Positions 20,889 through 33,445 of a DNA stretch of 64,000 nucleotides are shown piece by piece. Made by a program: the position numbers and the translations under genes. This DNA comes from Phaeodactylum tricornutum CCAP 1055/1 (taxonomy: Eukaryota; Bacillariophyta; Bacillariophyceae; Surirellales; Neidiaceae), in NCBI RefSeq assembly GCF_000150955.2, contig NC_011697.1:169830-233829 (forward strand), in the 5' to 3' direction. Below the pieces are notes generated by a model. It saw nothing but the letters and a program-made list of their open reading frames with translations. It ran no database searches and was not told where the DNA came from. The stretch's first letter is position 1. Every line of letters starts with the position of its first letter.

Positions 20889-23800
20889 ATGGATCCATCA
20901 GTACCTCCGGATCCGAACGGAGAAGCAGCTCATCCGCCGGAGCAGTTGCGGTTCCCATCAAATACGGCGGCGACGCCTAAGTCTCCCCCTTCTTTGGCGG
21001 ATCTGTCGCCAGCGCAGCCCGGGATCCCGAACGAGCCCGGAATAATGGCACCTGCACTTCTCAATGGGATCGAAGATTCTTCGTCGCTCTTGCTCAGAGA
21101 CGCTCTCCCGCAGACGCCCGCACCCACGGCGTCGTTGCCGCCATCCAGTACGACGACGAACCCGACGGGAGCTTCGGCCCTGTTGAGCTCGAAGGTTGTC
21201 GCCGGCCCGTTCGCTCATGTAGTACAGCCGCCCATGACTCAAAATACGGAACCCCTACCCTCTCATTTTCCGGCCACACCGTCTGTCGAAGTACAACCGC
21301 CTGTCAGTGTAATCGGCGAAGGTCTCGATCGTGAACCTCATGGTCATCGTACAGTTTCCGTTATTCATCACGACAACCACAATGGACTGCTACCCGAGTC
21401 GAAAACAGGTCCTTCTCCATCCCTCTCGAACGATGACAGAAACTATAACGGGAACGGACCCGTAGAAATGAGTGCGATGAGTCGCCCTTTGTCGGGTCCT
21501 CATCAACCTGCCTCCGTGCCTCCAACGACGGATCCTCCGCTATTGTCGTCCCCAGTGCCGCCGACCAACTCGTCGGATCCTACCCACGCCACAATAAATC
21601 CACCCGAAACAATGGGTATAGATTCGGCACAAACTCCAAAGCTGCAAGAACAACACAGCATGAACAGTCGCCCCGCTTTTCATCAGCCCCCGCCTGGACA
21701 GCCAGACCCTCCATCCCAAGCCCCACCTCCTCAGGATCAAGAGCAACACGGACAGCTACCCCAGCAGCAACTAGTAGCAACGCAAATGAATCCACAGTCT
21801 TACCAGGCGTCACAAAATCCTTATTCGCAAGCTCAGCAGCCCACTCCACCGTTACCAATGCATCACGGAGGCCCGTCACACCCGCAACCGCATCTTCCGT
21901 CGTCTTCTCCAGAGCCGAGCTTGTCCATGCATCAGCAGCAGCCTCCAAATCACGGGCATGGGCAAGGACCGACCCATTTTCAAATGCAACCGCATCTCCA
22001 GCAGCAGCACCATCAATTACAACAACATGGACCCCCACACCACGAACAGCCACAGCCCAATGCAGGTGCGCTCACACAACAGGGCCCACCCAAGGCGCCG
22101 GCGGGACCGCCACCACACCAGCAACAGCCGCCCCAATTTTCGCAAGCCATGCGAGGCTTGCGTGTGGAAGATGCTTTATTGTATCTAGATGACGTCAAGC
22201 GTGAGTTTAGAGGTCGTCCACACGTCTACAATGAGTTCCTGGGGATCATGAAGAACTTCAAATCGCAAGAAGTCGATACGCCTGGAGTCATTGCGCGGGT
22301 TTCCAAGCTGTTTCGGGGATATAACAAGCTTATTCTGGGTTTTAACACTTTTTTGCCGGAAGGGTATAAAATCTCGTTGGCAGATCTGGAGCGTCAAGAA
22401 GCCGAGCTGCGCAAGCTGGAGGCCATGCCACAGGCGCAATTTCGCCAAGGACCACCTCCGGCGAACTCGGAAAACGGACCATCGCCGGCCAGTCCCGGAC
22501 CACCGCCACAACATCCTACATCGCAACAGCATCCACAACCAGCTTGGTCCCAATCATCAGAGAGTGCTCCCGCGCCACCGAAGGCCAAAGGTAATGGGCC
22601 GACACATCCCAAAAAGAAGAAGGGCCCGCGCTCGTTACCAACCAAGAAAGCCGCCGCTGCAGCGGCGCTACCTCCACCCCACCGCCACCGCCCCCAGAAA
22701 ATCAGAACCAAACGGTGGAATTCGATCACGCGATTTCCTACGTCACAACAATCAAGAAGCGGTTCGTCCACGATCCTAGTACGTATCACCAGTTTTTGGA
22801 GATCCTCCATACCTATCAGAAGGAGCAACGGGGCATCAAGGAAGTCTTAGAACAAGTTGCCCATCTGTTTCAAGATCATCCGGATTTGCTCAAGGAATTT
22901 ACTTTTTTCTTGCCCGATGCCGTTCAAGAGCAAGCCAAGGAACGCCTGCATCGCGCTGCGGCGGAGTCGGAAACGCGACTCGCCGCTCAACGCCAGCAGC
23001 AATTGGAACAATATCACGTTGATACTAATGTCAAGAGTCCCGCGAATGCCGTCAATCGCCAGCCCAAATTTATCGACATGACACACGCCAGTCAGGCCGC
23101 TGCTCTGGCTCCAGGCCCGGAACCACAGCGTAAGCATCCTTTAGAAGGGGCGCCCCCGGCCTCGGCTATGGCCGATCAAAGCGAATCGTACGTTTACAAT
23201 GCTGCTGTCGAACGCCAGTTCTTTGACGCTGCACGTGAAGCCATGTCATTCAGTAGGGACGGCGGACAGGCCTGGGCCGAGTTTCTCAAGTGTCTCGATA
23301 TGTACGCCCAAGAGATTTTGACGCGAACGGAGATGTTGACATTCGTGGAGCAAATTCTGGGCAAGCGGAACGCGAAGTTGTTGGAAGAGTTCAAGCGCAT
23401 ACTGGTGTCGGCTGGATCTCCTGATGGCCCCGCTCCTTTGCTGGAAGATTCGTGGTATTCTGTACCGTTGTCTGAGATTGACTTTTCTCGATGCCGTCGC
23501 TGCACTCCGTCGTATCGTGCGCTGCCTCGTGATTACCCTGCACCACCTTGTGGTGATCGAAGCGACGAGGAGGCAAAGGTTTTGAATGACATCTGGGTCT
23601 CTTTACCGGTCGGCAGTGAGGAAAGCTATACATTTCGACACATGCGCCGTAACACGTATGAAGAGACGCTCTTTCGAGTTGAGGACGAACGGTTTGAAAT
23701 CGACATGGTAATTGATAGCAACGCGGCTACATTGAAACGACTTGAGCCCATTGCCGAGGAGGTGGCCATGCTGGCGCAGGAGGAATTGATGCCGCCTGAC

Positions 23801-25531
23801 ACAGGTAAGGCTATTTCTGACGGAACGGGTCTGTCGGGGAGACGGTTTCAGTTCACTTTCGACAAGAGCATACTGGGCGTAATCCACAGAAACTCGATAA
23901 AGCGTATTTATGGTGACTCGGGTCGGGAAATGTTGGATTTGCTGGTCAAGAATCCGACTGTAGCAATTCCGGTTGTCATAGAGCGTCTCCGGCAAAAAGA
24001 TCGTGAGTGGCGGACAGTCCGCAAGCGTATGAACCGACACTGGAAGGAATTGGCCGAGAACAACTACTACAAGAGTTTAGACCACCGCGGGCTTACATGG
24101 AGAACGATCGACAAGCGTGCAACGAGTACACGTACCTTGATCTCGGAAATTAAGGACCGGGCATCGAATAAAGGACGCGAGGGCAAAGAAGCCCTGCGCC
24201 AGAGGCTCGACAAAGCCAAGGAAGAGCACGGATCGTTCTATGAAGTAACCAAGGGTCAATATCTATCGGAAGATCTTGATCTGACCTTTTTGCCGAAACC
24301 GGATCGCCGTATCTTTACGCCTCATCTTGGCCACGTGTATGAGAACAACGCGTGGGTGCAACGTGATGTTTACCGCATTCTTGCTTTCGCTCTAGAACGT
24401 GGGCCCATCACGCCAGCTGATAAAGAGCGCTGCCACCGACTTTGGCTGGAATTCTTTGGACCCTTTTTCGGACTTTCCCTGAGCTGGATGCAGCAACCGG
24501 CTGTCGCGTTTCAAGAGGCGAATTCGACCATTGTCCAGATCGCCTCCCCAGCTGTTCCGACAGTGGTTAGCGAAGAGGACGACGAGGATAGTATGGAGGA
24601 TGACACAGAAATAGCGGGACGTGTGATCACGGAAGAGCTTGCAGATTCGATGAAGGATGGCACCGTTAAAAATTGCGTCGACTACCATCCGTTGCCCTCT
24701 GGTGCACATGTTTCTACACTCTACGGGGAGGGTACGATTCTGCAGTTTCGACGATCAGAAAATATGTATGTTGTGAAGTTAAACTTTGGTGGTACAGGCT
24801 ATATTCGCCCCACTACTGTTTTGTGCAGCGTCCTTCCGGTTGAGAAGTCGGCGTACACGCGTGAGCTACGGATAAATGATCGGACAAAGCTCGCCAGAGC
24901 CGGAGACCAGCTTGTTTTTGGGACGCAAAGTTTGTATTTGTTTTTCCGCCTGCATCATATCTTGGTGCAACGGCTCAACACCGCCAAAAAGCTTGCGTAC
25001 AGCGTTGGAGAGGACAGGAGTCTGATCACTGTTGTGGAACAGATGAACGACCCTAATCCCAAAACAACCGGACGCCGACGCTACGAAGCTTATATGTCTT
25101 TAGTCTATTCGCTTTTGGACGGAGGGGTTGGCGGAGCAGCAGAAGGCGGAAAGTACGAGGATCGTGTCAGGGGGTTGTTGGGGCATGGGTCGTACGAACT
25201 TGCCACGATGGACAAACTGATATCTCACATATGGAAGAATCTGCAGACGTTGTCTCAAGACGAGACGATGTGGAATCTTGTGCAACTATTTCGTCGGCAT
25301 ATGGATGCCGGAACTTTTCAGCCCGAAGCGTTTCGCCAAGAAGCGGCCTACCTGTCTGATGGTGAACAAATGTATGCGTTCCAGTACTGTCCCGTTCAAG
25401 GAAAGGATGATGCGGTTTTGTATGCAGAATACTTGGGAGTGATCGACGATGGGAACGAAGGTGGTGCGGCAATGGTAGAGGATGCTGTTTTGGAGTCGGT
25501 CGAGCCTGCCAACAAGCGCCAACGTCGTTGA
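20889..25531 (+). CDS. SIN3: transcriptional co-repressor SIN3
   Basis: Scaffold of the SIN3-histone deacetylase complex. Exons 20889-22590 and 22698-25531 give 1511 residues. The intron (107 bp, GTAATG...CCCCCAG) has a C-rich tract before the acceptor, and removing it joins the two open frames in phase. Domains: a Pro/Gln/Ser-rich N-terminus (1-415), PAH1 (about 420-490), PAH2 (about 574-645), PAH3 (about 733-800), then the HDAC-interaction block (from about 828: [33 protein letters not shown]) and the SIN3 C-terminal domain. PAH helices bind repressors; the HID binds the deacetylase. The first ATG in frame is at 20889. The last residues (NKRQRR) could be a nuclear signal. Confidence 0.95.
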
Positions 25532-26040
25532 ATTTAAATGTTTTTAAGCTAAGTTGTTGAATACGTGTATTTTGATTTACCTGGACAATAGCATCGAAGG
25601 TTCCGTGGCCAAAGCCGAATACCCAAAAACACGACGCTCTTTAATTCTTGTTCCGACCAACGCAGAAGCTTTCCCATACGAATGGCTCGGGAAGGGGGGA
25701 TGCCAAACTGCCTAGGCCAGCGGACCATGATCGAAGATTTTTGCTGGAAAAAACCTGAGCAGCGTTTCGGAGCGAGTCGAATAGTAACAAATCATCAATT
25801 AGAATTGTATATATAAATATCGAATACCGATTCGGACCGAACAGGGACCCAATCAGATTATATGCGAAAACACGTCACCAAGCAACAGGACCGGGACGAC
25901 GCCGACACGTTCTGATGGGTTATACAGGGTTTCGTCCGCCTTCTCCCCGCGTCTCACCGTCGGTATACGACTACGGTTGTCGTCGGTAAACTGTAGTCAC
26001 ACTACTACCATAAGTTCCGTTACGATTGTTTGGATCCGAC
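25532..26040 (+). other. spacer: SIN3 3' region and glutaredoxin upstream region
   Basis: No gene seen. A TATA-like AT stretch (TATATATAAATAT) lies at about 25807-25819, roughly 220 bp before the glutaredoxin start codon. Confidence 0.5.
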
Positions 26041-26480
26041 ATGGGCAACCATTCTTCCTCCTCCAATAATCCCGAAATGAGCCAACAAGCCCGTACTTTC
26101 ATCCAAGACGAAATCCAGTCGCACGACATTGTCGTCTTTAGCAAGTCCTACTGTCGTAAGTTCCTCTTGTGCAATGACTGCAACACGTTGGACGCTTTCA
26201 TCTCACACCCGTTTCCTCTGGCATTGCGACCCTTCTTCCAGCGTACTGCACTACGACAAAGGATCTGTTGCGACAGAAGCTTCCGGGCGTGGACGTGGCC
26301 GTATACGAATTGGATCGACGTCCCGACGGTAAAACCTTGCAGGACGAGTTGTTGACGATGACGGGTCAACGCACGGTGCCGAACGTGTACGTCAAGGGAC
26401 AGCACGTGGGAGGCAACGACGATACGCAGGCCGCCTTTCGGGCCGGACGTCTGCACCAACTTTTGGGACTGAAACAGTAA
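26041..26480 (+). CDS. dithiol glutaredoxin with N-myristoylation motif
   Basis: Small thiol-disulfide oxidoreductase that uses glutathione. Exons 26041-26155 and 26242-26480 (intron 86 bp, GTAAGT...TTCCAG) give 117 residues. The splice falls inside the active site: joining restores C-P-Y-C (Cys38, Cys41), a classical dithiol (class I) site. The cis-Pro block TVPNVY and the GGNDD glutathione-binding turn follow at the expected distances. The N-terminus begins Met-Gly-Asn-His-Ser-Ser, which fits the myristoylation pattern (Gly2, Ser6), so membrane attachment is possible (inference). Converges with the GRASP gene, 135 bp apart. Confidence 0.93.
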
Positions 26481-26615
26481 AGAATCAAGACCCATATACG
26501 AATGAGAGTATAGTTCAATGTAGTTATGGAACTTTTCTACTAGAATTCAAGACGCAAAATTAACCAATAGAGCAAAGCACAGGAGGTGCTTGTGTGTCGT
26601 GACAGCAAAACTTGT

Positions 26616-27880
26616 TCAGTTCCGGTAGGCGGTCCTTTGCGGTGGCGGAGGCAAAGCGTCGAACACGCCGGAGTTAGACGCGGAGCGAGCCGTTGACTCT
26701 TTCGGTGCAACGAGACCATGATTCTCATAGGGTTCGGCTTGCGGTGCTGGAGGCATACTGGTATGTACGGGCGGGGCGGCAAAGACACTAGCAGCGGCGG
26801 ACGCTAGAGTCCCACCTTGGTTACCGGGAGTGTCGGCCGACACTTTGGTGGCATTCGAAAGCGGCAATGGTTCCAAGGCCGTTTGTTCGTTGCTCGGTGC
26901 GGGCGTTCGTCGTGGAGGAAATACTTCTTCCACATTATCGCTGTGGTCACTGTCTTCATCGTCGTCTTCAGGTTCCCCATCGTGAGCTTCCATTTCGAGT
27001 TGCGGTTCCATGACGAGGACGGGTCGGGGTAATCGCGGCGTTCCCGCGCGACCTCCGGGCGCCACGCCGACGTACCGTACTTTGCGGGCGACACTGGCGC
27101 CGGGCGTGGTACGGACCGCGTGTGGAAGACGATGCAGGTAGCCGACGCCGACTTGGGCGCCCAAGAGTCCACCACCACCCCAGGCCCGAGTCGGGAGGAG
27201 GGCGACCAAACGTACCAAGTCGGAGTCCACGTTGTAGACGTAGAATTCCACCACTTGATCCACGTTGGTTTGTAGGAGATCCGCGAGTTGTGTGGTAGTT
27301 TCCAAAGTTTGGTGCGTGGTGCCGAGGAGAAAGTCTTGGTAGGGGACGAGTCCAGCCACGGCGGCGGGAGATTGGGGTTCGACCGTGAGTACGCGAATCA
27401 ATCGGTCTTCGGCCCCCGCGTAATTGTCGAGTCGAATCGTGACCCCCAGGAGACCAGCGCCGCCCCAATCGTCTCGTGGTGTCAAGCATATTAACCGTTC
27501 TTGCTGGGATTTAATATTCCATACCACTGTGGAAACGGGTACGCCAGTGAGTAAGAGACGGTACCTTTGGGGAGGTGCTTCCCTTCCTTCTATCAGGACT
27601 CGTACGTACGCAATTCCAGTTCCTTGTTTTGGTATTCCTTGAGTAACGCCGGTAGATCAATATCGTCGTACTCCTCGCCGTCGGCGAGGTCTTCGCCCGA
27701 TCCCAGCAGCATGCGGCCTTGGGCGCCGACCAAAAAGTCGAGAAAGGAGACTAAACCGGCTTGCGATGCGGGACTGTCGGGCTGCACGCCCAGCACGCGG
27801 TAGCCCAAGGTATCCACGCCGTCAAAAGGATCCGTGGCGGACGGATCGTCCTCGTCGGGTTCCGACGCCGTGTTGCCCAT
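26616..27880 (-). CDS. GRASP55/65-type Golgi reassembly stacking protein
   Basis: Peripheral Golgi protein that tethers cisternae and takes part in unconventional secretion. Exons 27880-27610 and 27526-26616 (intron 83 bp, GTACGT...CCACAG) give 393 residues. It begins Met-Gly-Asn-Thr-Ala-Ser, the N-myristoylation signal by which GRASPs bind Golgi membranes. Two PDZ-like GRASP domains follow: the first about 20-105 (YRVLGVQPDSPASQAGL), the second about 110-205 (WGGAGLLGVTIR, SPAAVAGL, WGGGGLLGAQVGVGYLHRLP). The rest is a Pro/Ser/acidic tail, as in the animal proteins. The ATG at 27880 is the first in the frame. Confidence 0.95.
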
Positions 27881-28555
27881 GGCGTCGTGGAACAGTTACA
27901 ACGAGCGACCCTGGGACGGACGGAACGCAACTCCGACACGATGTAACAACACCGACGATGCCAACGGTACACCAGTGTCGGATGTGACAACGCAATGCAC
28001 CAAAAGAGTTTCCTCACAGATGGATGCTTCCAAAAATGTGGGCGACTGGGTTGTCCGCCGATGGGCTCCACGCAAACTGCAGACACCACGGAAGGGTCAT
28101 TCGTCGCGGTAGCAAGTTCGCACACACTGACAGTGAGTGTGAGGCAAGGCAGACCATGGTACTTTCCCCTTTTACTCATTGCTCGCGACCAACAAATAAA
28201 GTACAGTCACCGAAAGAAAATAGTGAAATATGGAGAATCATCCAACAGCGGCAGGCTCACTGTCAGCTCCGCCGCCATCCTTGCGATTCTGATGAATTCT
28301 GCGGGACAACACAACCAACATCGAAAGTGTCACTAAATGTTTGATAGTGCGCCACGAAGGAATATTATACCGCGATTCATACGTTGATCCATTGATACAT
28401 CCATCCTTTCTTCCACACTTTCTTGTCACCTTTGCAGGTATTAGCGCACCCCCGAATTCCATCCGTAGTGCTAGCAGCGTGCGCTGGTGTGTGCTGGTTG
28501 AACCTGCACCGACTCGCAAACAATTCGGCTTTTGTACTAAAGTCCGTCGCCGAAA
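27881..28555. other. divergent promoter region, GRASP / membrane protein
   Basis: 675 bp between divergent start codons. Several short frames without family features were ignored. I see no repeat or clear core promoter element. Confidence 0.45.
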
Positions 28556-29620
28556 ATGTCGTCTGCTTCCGATCCACAAGGCTGGGTGACGAATCCACCA
28601 TCCGTGCTCGTCAAGGTACGAGATATTACCGCCAAACCCCACTTGAACGGCGAGCTCGGGGTCGTCGTCGGCTACCTTCCGGACCGCACGCGCTACGTCG
28701 TCGTCACCTGTCGCCAGCAGGAACAGCTGTCGCTCAAGCCGGAGAATCTTCACAAGGCCAACTTCCTCGAACAAGCCAAAGGACAATACCAGCTCCTCAC
28801 GAATGATCCTCGTGTGCGACGACAATTGCAGCAAGTTTATCATCGCGTACAGACAAAACTGCCGGCCCCGTTGCAACCGGAACACGTTGCGGTCGTCTTG
28901 CTCCTCCTTATTCTAGCCAGCGGATACTTTCTGGGTGTCAGCAAAACACTCATGATCGTCTCTCTTTTACTCGGCCTAGCCACTCTGGCGGGTCCGGAAA
29001 TTGCGGCGGGCAAGAGTTGGGAACAAATTGGGCGGGACTTGCCGCGTAGGGCCACGAGCACCTTGCAAGACACCATCCGACAGAGCGTTCCCTACGTCGG
29101 ACCCAAGTTGGCCGATACGCCTTACGTCGTCCCCGCACTTCTCGGTATCCTGCTCGCCGGGACCGTCAAGGTGTTACTTCTACCGGCTCAACCCCGCGTG
29201 CCCTTGGAGACGGCGGCCACGGCGTTGCGGACGGAACCCGGGGCGCCCAGGCGTGGCGGGGCCCTACCGGACGCGGAAGAACTCTACAAGCTAGGGTTCG
29301 ACGACGCCACCAGTAATTTGGCCTTTGGGACGTCGTTGTCACCCCCATCCGTGGTGCCGGACGACTTTCTCGTCAACGATGACTACAGCGATATGCCGTC
29401 CTTGACGACGAATACGCGGGTATCCCCGTGGAACTGGAGTACGCTCATGAGTGTTTTCTATCTCGGACGGACCGTGTATGCCTTGGGCTGGGATCCGGTA
29501 CAGGGCGCATGGAGTTGGGGACGTGCCAAGGCCAATTTGGTGACCCAGCCTACCTATCAATCCGCCTTTTTGGCCTTGTCCGTCTATCGGGTTGTCAGTG
29601 CCATAGCGGCTTCGCGGTAA
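28556..29620 (+). CDS. unknown multi-pass membrane protein
   Basis: A single-exon protein of 354 residues that I do not recognise. Residues about 15-70 look like a small beta-rich domain (GELGVVVGYLPDRTRYVV, then LKPENL), similar in feel to KOW/SH3-like folds. Residues 71-105 are helical and charged. Hydrophobic segments lie at about 110-128, 131-147, 190-209 and probably 300-320. The loop between the last two is Pro/Ala-rich and acidic. There is no signal peptide or plastid leader. Codon use and base composition resemble the neighbouring host genes, and the start context (AAAATGTC) is plausible. It could be an organelle or ER membrane protein; nothing in the sequence decides this. Confidence 0.75.
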   Translation: MSSASDPQGWVTNPPSVLVKVRDITAKPHLNGELGVVVGYLPDRTRYVVVTCRQQEQLSLKPENLHKANFLEQAKGQYQLLTNDPRVRRQLQQVYHRVQTKLPAPLQPEHVAVVLLLLILASGYFLGVSKTLMIVSLLLGLATLAGPEIAAGKSWEQIGRDLPRRATSTLQDTIRQSVPYVGPKLADTPYVVPALLGILLAGTVKVLLLPAQPRVPLETAATALRTEPGAPRRGGALPDAEELYKLGFDDATSNLAFGTSLSPPSVVPDDFLVNDDYSDMPSLTTNTRVSPWNWSTLMSVFYLGRTVYALGWDPVQGAWSWGRAKANLVTQPTYQSAFLALSVYRVVSAIAASR

Positions 29621-30402
29621 TGGCTTACGACCTGGACGACACCGTGACATGAAAGGAGAGAATTATGGTTCCGCATGGTTCAAAAGCTTTTGATGGATAG
29701 TAGGACACGTCGTGGTGTCGGTAACGTCCCTAAAAGTTGACTGGTGGAAGCGTGGCCCGAACTTTTTCTCGTTGGGATCATACCCGCGATCCCAAGGAAT
29801 GAATACAAAACTGCTGGCGGTTACAAGGCCGGAAAAGCCGGACGAGAAAGTTAAAAACAAACTCTTATACTGCAGAACTTTCAACCGCCGAGGGATAGTG
29901 ACCTCACAGTCTATACTGTATGGAAGAACGAGGATTGCATAGTAGCGTGGATGCGACTCGACCATTCTTTCAACGTCGCGATCAAAACAGTTGTTTGCGT
30001 AGTATGGGATAGTTCTTGCGTCAGACAAAGCTTGCCTTGATTCGATATCCCGGCTCCTTCCCGCCAAAATGACTACATATTCTGTCGTGTCCGATCTGGA
30101 CGACAAAGTGTTTCGTAAACGACGACAAGGTTGTCTGTGCTTCGCTCGTTTCTTTCCGTTGTTCACGTCACATGTCAACGAACAGAGTTTCCGCGTCTGA
30201 TGGTGACACTGAGAAAGAATCGGGTTGACTTACAGCTTCTGTTGTGTTACTGTTAGTTGCCTAAACTTTTGGAAGAAAGTGCACAGCTTGATGCAGCGTG
30301 AACAACAAATCGAAGTCCGGCATAGAGATAGGCACAGCCGACAATGCTGAAATCCTGTTCGCGGCCTTGCGTTTCAAATTTCTTGTCCCTCCTTCCACCG
30401 CG
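29621..30402 (+). other. spacer before the AASDH-like gene
   Basis: 782 bp without a supported gene. A 171-codon minus-strand frame at 29663-30178 lacks any recognisable motif. The right end should hold the promoter and leader of the AASDH-like gene. Confidence 0.45.
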
Positions 30403-33400
30403 ATGAGCCATTCGCCAGGCGAAATTGTATGGAAGGAAGGACAACCCGGCCACTCCTCATCATCGAGGTCTATTCTTCTGCACCACTTTGATCAACTCTG
30501 CTTGTCGTATGGCGATGACGACGCGATCATTTTGGGCGACGCCGAGCTGCAGCGAACCGCCCCAGTGGCGGTGGGATTTTCGGAACTGCAATACGCATCC
30601 CAGGCCTTGGCGGCACAGTTGTATCATCGGTACCGTTGTCCCACCATGGTACTTTTGGACTTGCGGAATTCGGTTGCGGCGGAAGCAGTCGCCGTCTTAG
30701 CCTGTTTGCGCCTTGGTGCGCCATTCGTCCCCGTCAGCGTGGAAGAGCTACACGAAGGAGAGCGATTACGAACGATTGTGGAAACCTTGCGAACGACAAC
30801 GGGCGACATCAATAACACTCCGGACCGCCACGTCAATTTGGTGGCAGTCGTTCGCTGCGACAACGACGGTGACCCCATATTGCAAAGTTTTGCGGCAGCC
30901 AACGTGCACAAGGTTGTATTTGTGAACGCTTTCGGCGATTTACTCGAACCCATGACGGTCCCAGATTCGCTACCGCAAGAGTATACCGAGACGGATGACA
31001 ACATGTATATCCTCTTTACATCAGGCACTTCTGGAAATGCACCAAAAGCGGTAATTGGCTCTCAGAAGAGTACCTGGCATCGTTTGAATTGGTTCCACAA
31101 ACGCTTTGCGTCAAAGGAAAATGCGAACAATCGAGTCGTCATCGCACGACGATCGAAACTAACCTTTGTGGACGGTGTAAATGAGCTCCTTGCTGGATTG
31201 CTCTTTCCTGCTACCGTCCTGTATGCCTTGAATCTCAGACGACTTGGCCAATCGCGGTGTACGCAGCATATTGGATACTCCGTGTACGCGCGCCACTATG
31301 CTCCCGACGCAATTAGTCGCACTACTGGAAATACTGAGAGTTGAATCGAGGATGGAACCCAAATTGCTGCACAGTAAACAGCATTCGCTGGACACCATTG
31401 TAATTTCTGGAGAGCCTTGCTCTGCGTCGTTGCCAAGTCTATTTCGCAAAGTCTTTTCGACAACGAAGCTCATTAACCTATACGGACAAACTGAAACAAC
31501 GGGTGACGTGTTGTGTGCAGTTCTGACGGAAATGGAGGATTCAGTTGCCGTCGTGAACGACAACGTCGTTGCGGTTGGTTATCCGATTCCAGGCGCATCT
31601 GTATCGCAAAATTCGAGCACAGGGGAGCTGCTCGTGGAGGGTCAAAACTGTCTCAGCAATGGTTATTTGAGTGCTTCTTCGACTACCTTTAATTCGTTTG
31701 CGACTGGCGATATTGGTTTTTGCTGTGATGAATGCTGGTATGTGCGTGGACGGCTGGACGATGTCGGAAAGATCAACGGTATTTGGACGGCTCCAACCGA
31801 AGCAGAAGCTACATTTGAACGAGTCTACGGGGTGTCGCTCTGTGCAGCCGCCATTGTCGATCACGCGCTTTATCTTTTGCTGGAGTCCAATCTTATATCA
31901 TTTTCGCGGGGAGACATGAGAAAAGCCGGGATACCTTGGCACTTGATACCAAAACGAATATTTTCCGTAGACCAAATACCAAGAAGTGGCGGCGCCGGAA
32001 AGATCAATCGATGCGGCGTGAAGCGTCTTCTATCGCATTTGCTTTCGGAAGGCAAAGAAATCTTCGATCCGCCTCAAGATGCTTTGCTGGCCATCGCATC
32101 CGAGATTCTAGGCATCCCCGTTAACGATGGCTCGTCCTTTATTGATTGTGGTGGTGACAGTGCTCTGGCTGTTTCTTTTGTGAATCATCTCAGGACAAAA
32201 GGAATATGTAGCAACTGCAATATATCAGGCCTAGATGTGCTTCGCTCCGAAACCATTGGAAAGCTTCGATCGTTGATCGAGGGAGAACCAGTCAGGAAAA
32301 AGTTCAGATTGCAACGCACTTTCATTCATACGTCATGCGCCTTCTCCATTCAGCCCATCCTGAAATTTTGTGAAAGTCACTGGGCTGTAAAGTTTCGGGC
32401 ATGTGTAGATGCCATGCCGTTGGTCCACAAGGGTTGGATTTACGGTGCATGCCAAGGCGGAATAATGCAAAGGGTTGATGTGAGAATGCAGAAAGTTGAT
32501 GCCGTGTACGATCTGGGTTTCCGTATCCAAGCAGATCTCGTCCTGGACGAAATGCACAATACGATTCTTGTTTGTGGATATCAATGTGATGCTGTCCTTG
32601 GGGAGACTAGTATTGTTGCCGCTCTGCATCTCGATTTGTCATCCGTGAAATGGAAGGTGGACATGTCAGGTACAATCAAGTCAACCCCTATTCTCGTAGA
32701 TGAAAAGCTTTACGTCAGTGCTGGCAAAAGCTTGAATGTTCTCAGTGTAGCGGATAGAAAGCTCGTTGGGCATGTTCCGCTACCATCTAGTACTGAATCC
32801 AGACCGGTGGTCTATCGGAAGGATGGAGTGATTTCGGTCGTGTATGCTTTTTCCGAGTGGGACGTGGGACCCGTCATTTTACTTCACAACGGCAAAAGTG
32901 TCCACACTATCCCTGATGTTGTTTGTCCGACTTATGCCGACCTGTTGCTGCACGAAAACGGCAACGTGCTTCTGACCGACATTTTAGGCTCGTTGCATGC
33001 AATCGATATGGACACAATGACAGTGGAATCCTATAGGATATCCTCCAAGCCAATTTTCAGTGGTCCGGTACAAGGTGTCGATGGTTGTGTCATTTTCGGC
33101 TGTCACGATGGGTATGTCCGCTGTTTGAAGATATCCGATTTATCCAGAGAAACATGGACGTTCGCCACCAACGCTGTTGTGTATTGCCGCCCTCTGATCT
33201 GTCGGGATGGAACTATTATTGTAGCCACCACAGCAGGGGACGTGATACGACTGAGTGGTGGCGGGCATGAGGTAGGTCGGACCAGGGTGGAAGGAGAGAT
33301 ATGGTCCGATCCTGTTCAGATCGACAGTCGACGAATAGCTTTTGGTGCTCGAGATTCTCGAATGCATATTCTATTGCTAGATAGTCTGACAAAAGCGACA

Positions 33401-33409
33401 AAAAAGTGA
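30403..33409 (+). CDS. AASDH/ACSF4-like acyl-adenylating enzyme, one apparent frame shift
   Basis: Relative of 2-aminoadipic semialdehyde dehydrogenase (ACSF4, U26): an adenylation domain, a carrier domain and a beta-propeller in one chain. Residues about 25-560 are the ANL adenylation domain (ATP loop LFTSGTSGNAPKAV near 203; YGQTETTGD; ATGDIG). A carrier site follows (CGGDSALA, the Ser that takes phosphopantetheine, near 32150). The C-terminal third has repeated PQQ/WD-like blades. Read straight through, the frame changes between 31230 and 31245: TVLYALNL lies in one frame and DDLANRGV in the next, with one extra base. A 64-bp GT-AG intron (31175-31238) would also restore phase but would remove conserved adenylation sequence. 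Corrected for one base the protein has about 1001 residues, as in animals. The true substrate is unknown. Converges with the MtnBC gene. Confidence 0.85.
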
Positions 33410-33445
33410 TTGTCTGATACATAGCTAGACAGAATCATTGTATAT

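Noticed and set aside
29663-30178. 171-codon minus-strand frame
   Set aside because: No recognisable motif, and neighbouring real genes have quite different composition.
31175-31238. 64-bp intron in the AASDH-like gene
   Set aside because: Phase fits, but it would remove conserved adenylation-domain sequence, so I prefer a one-base shift. It is kept as an alternative.
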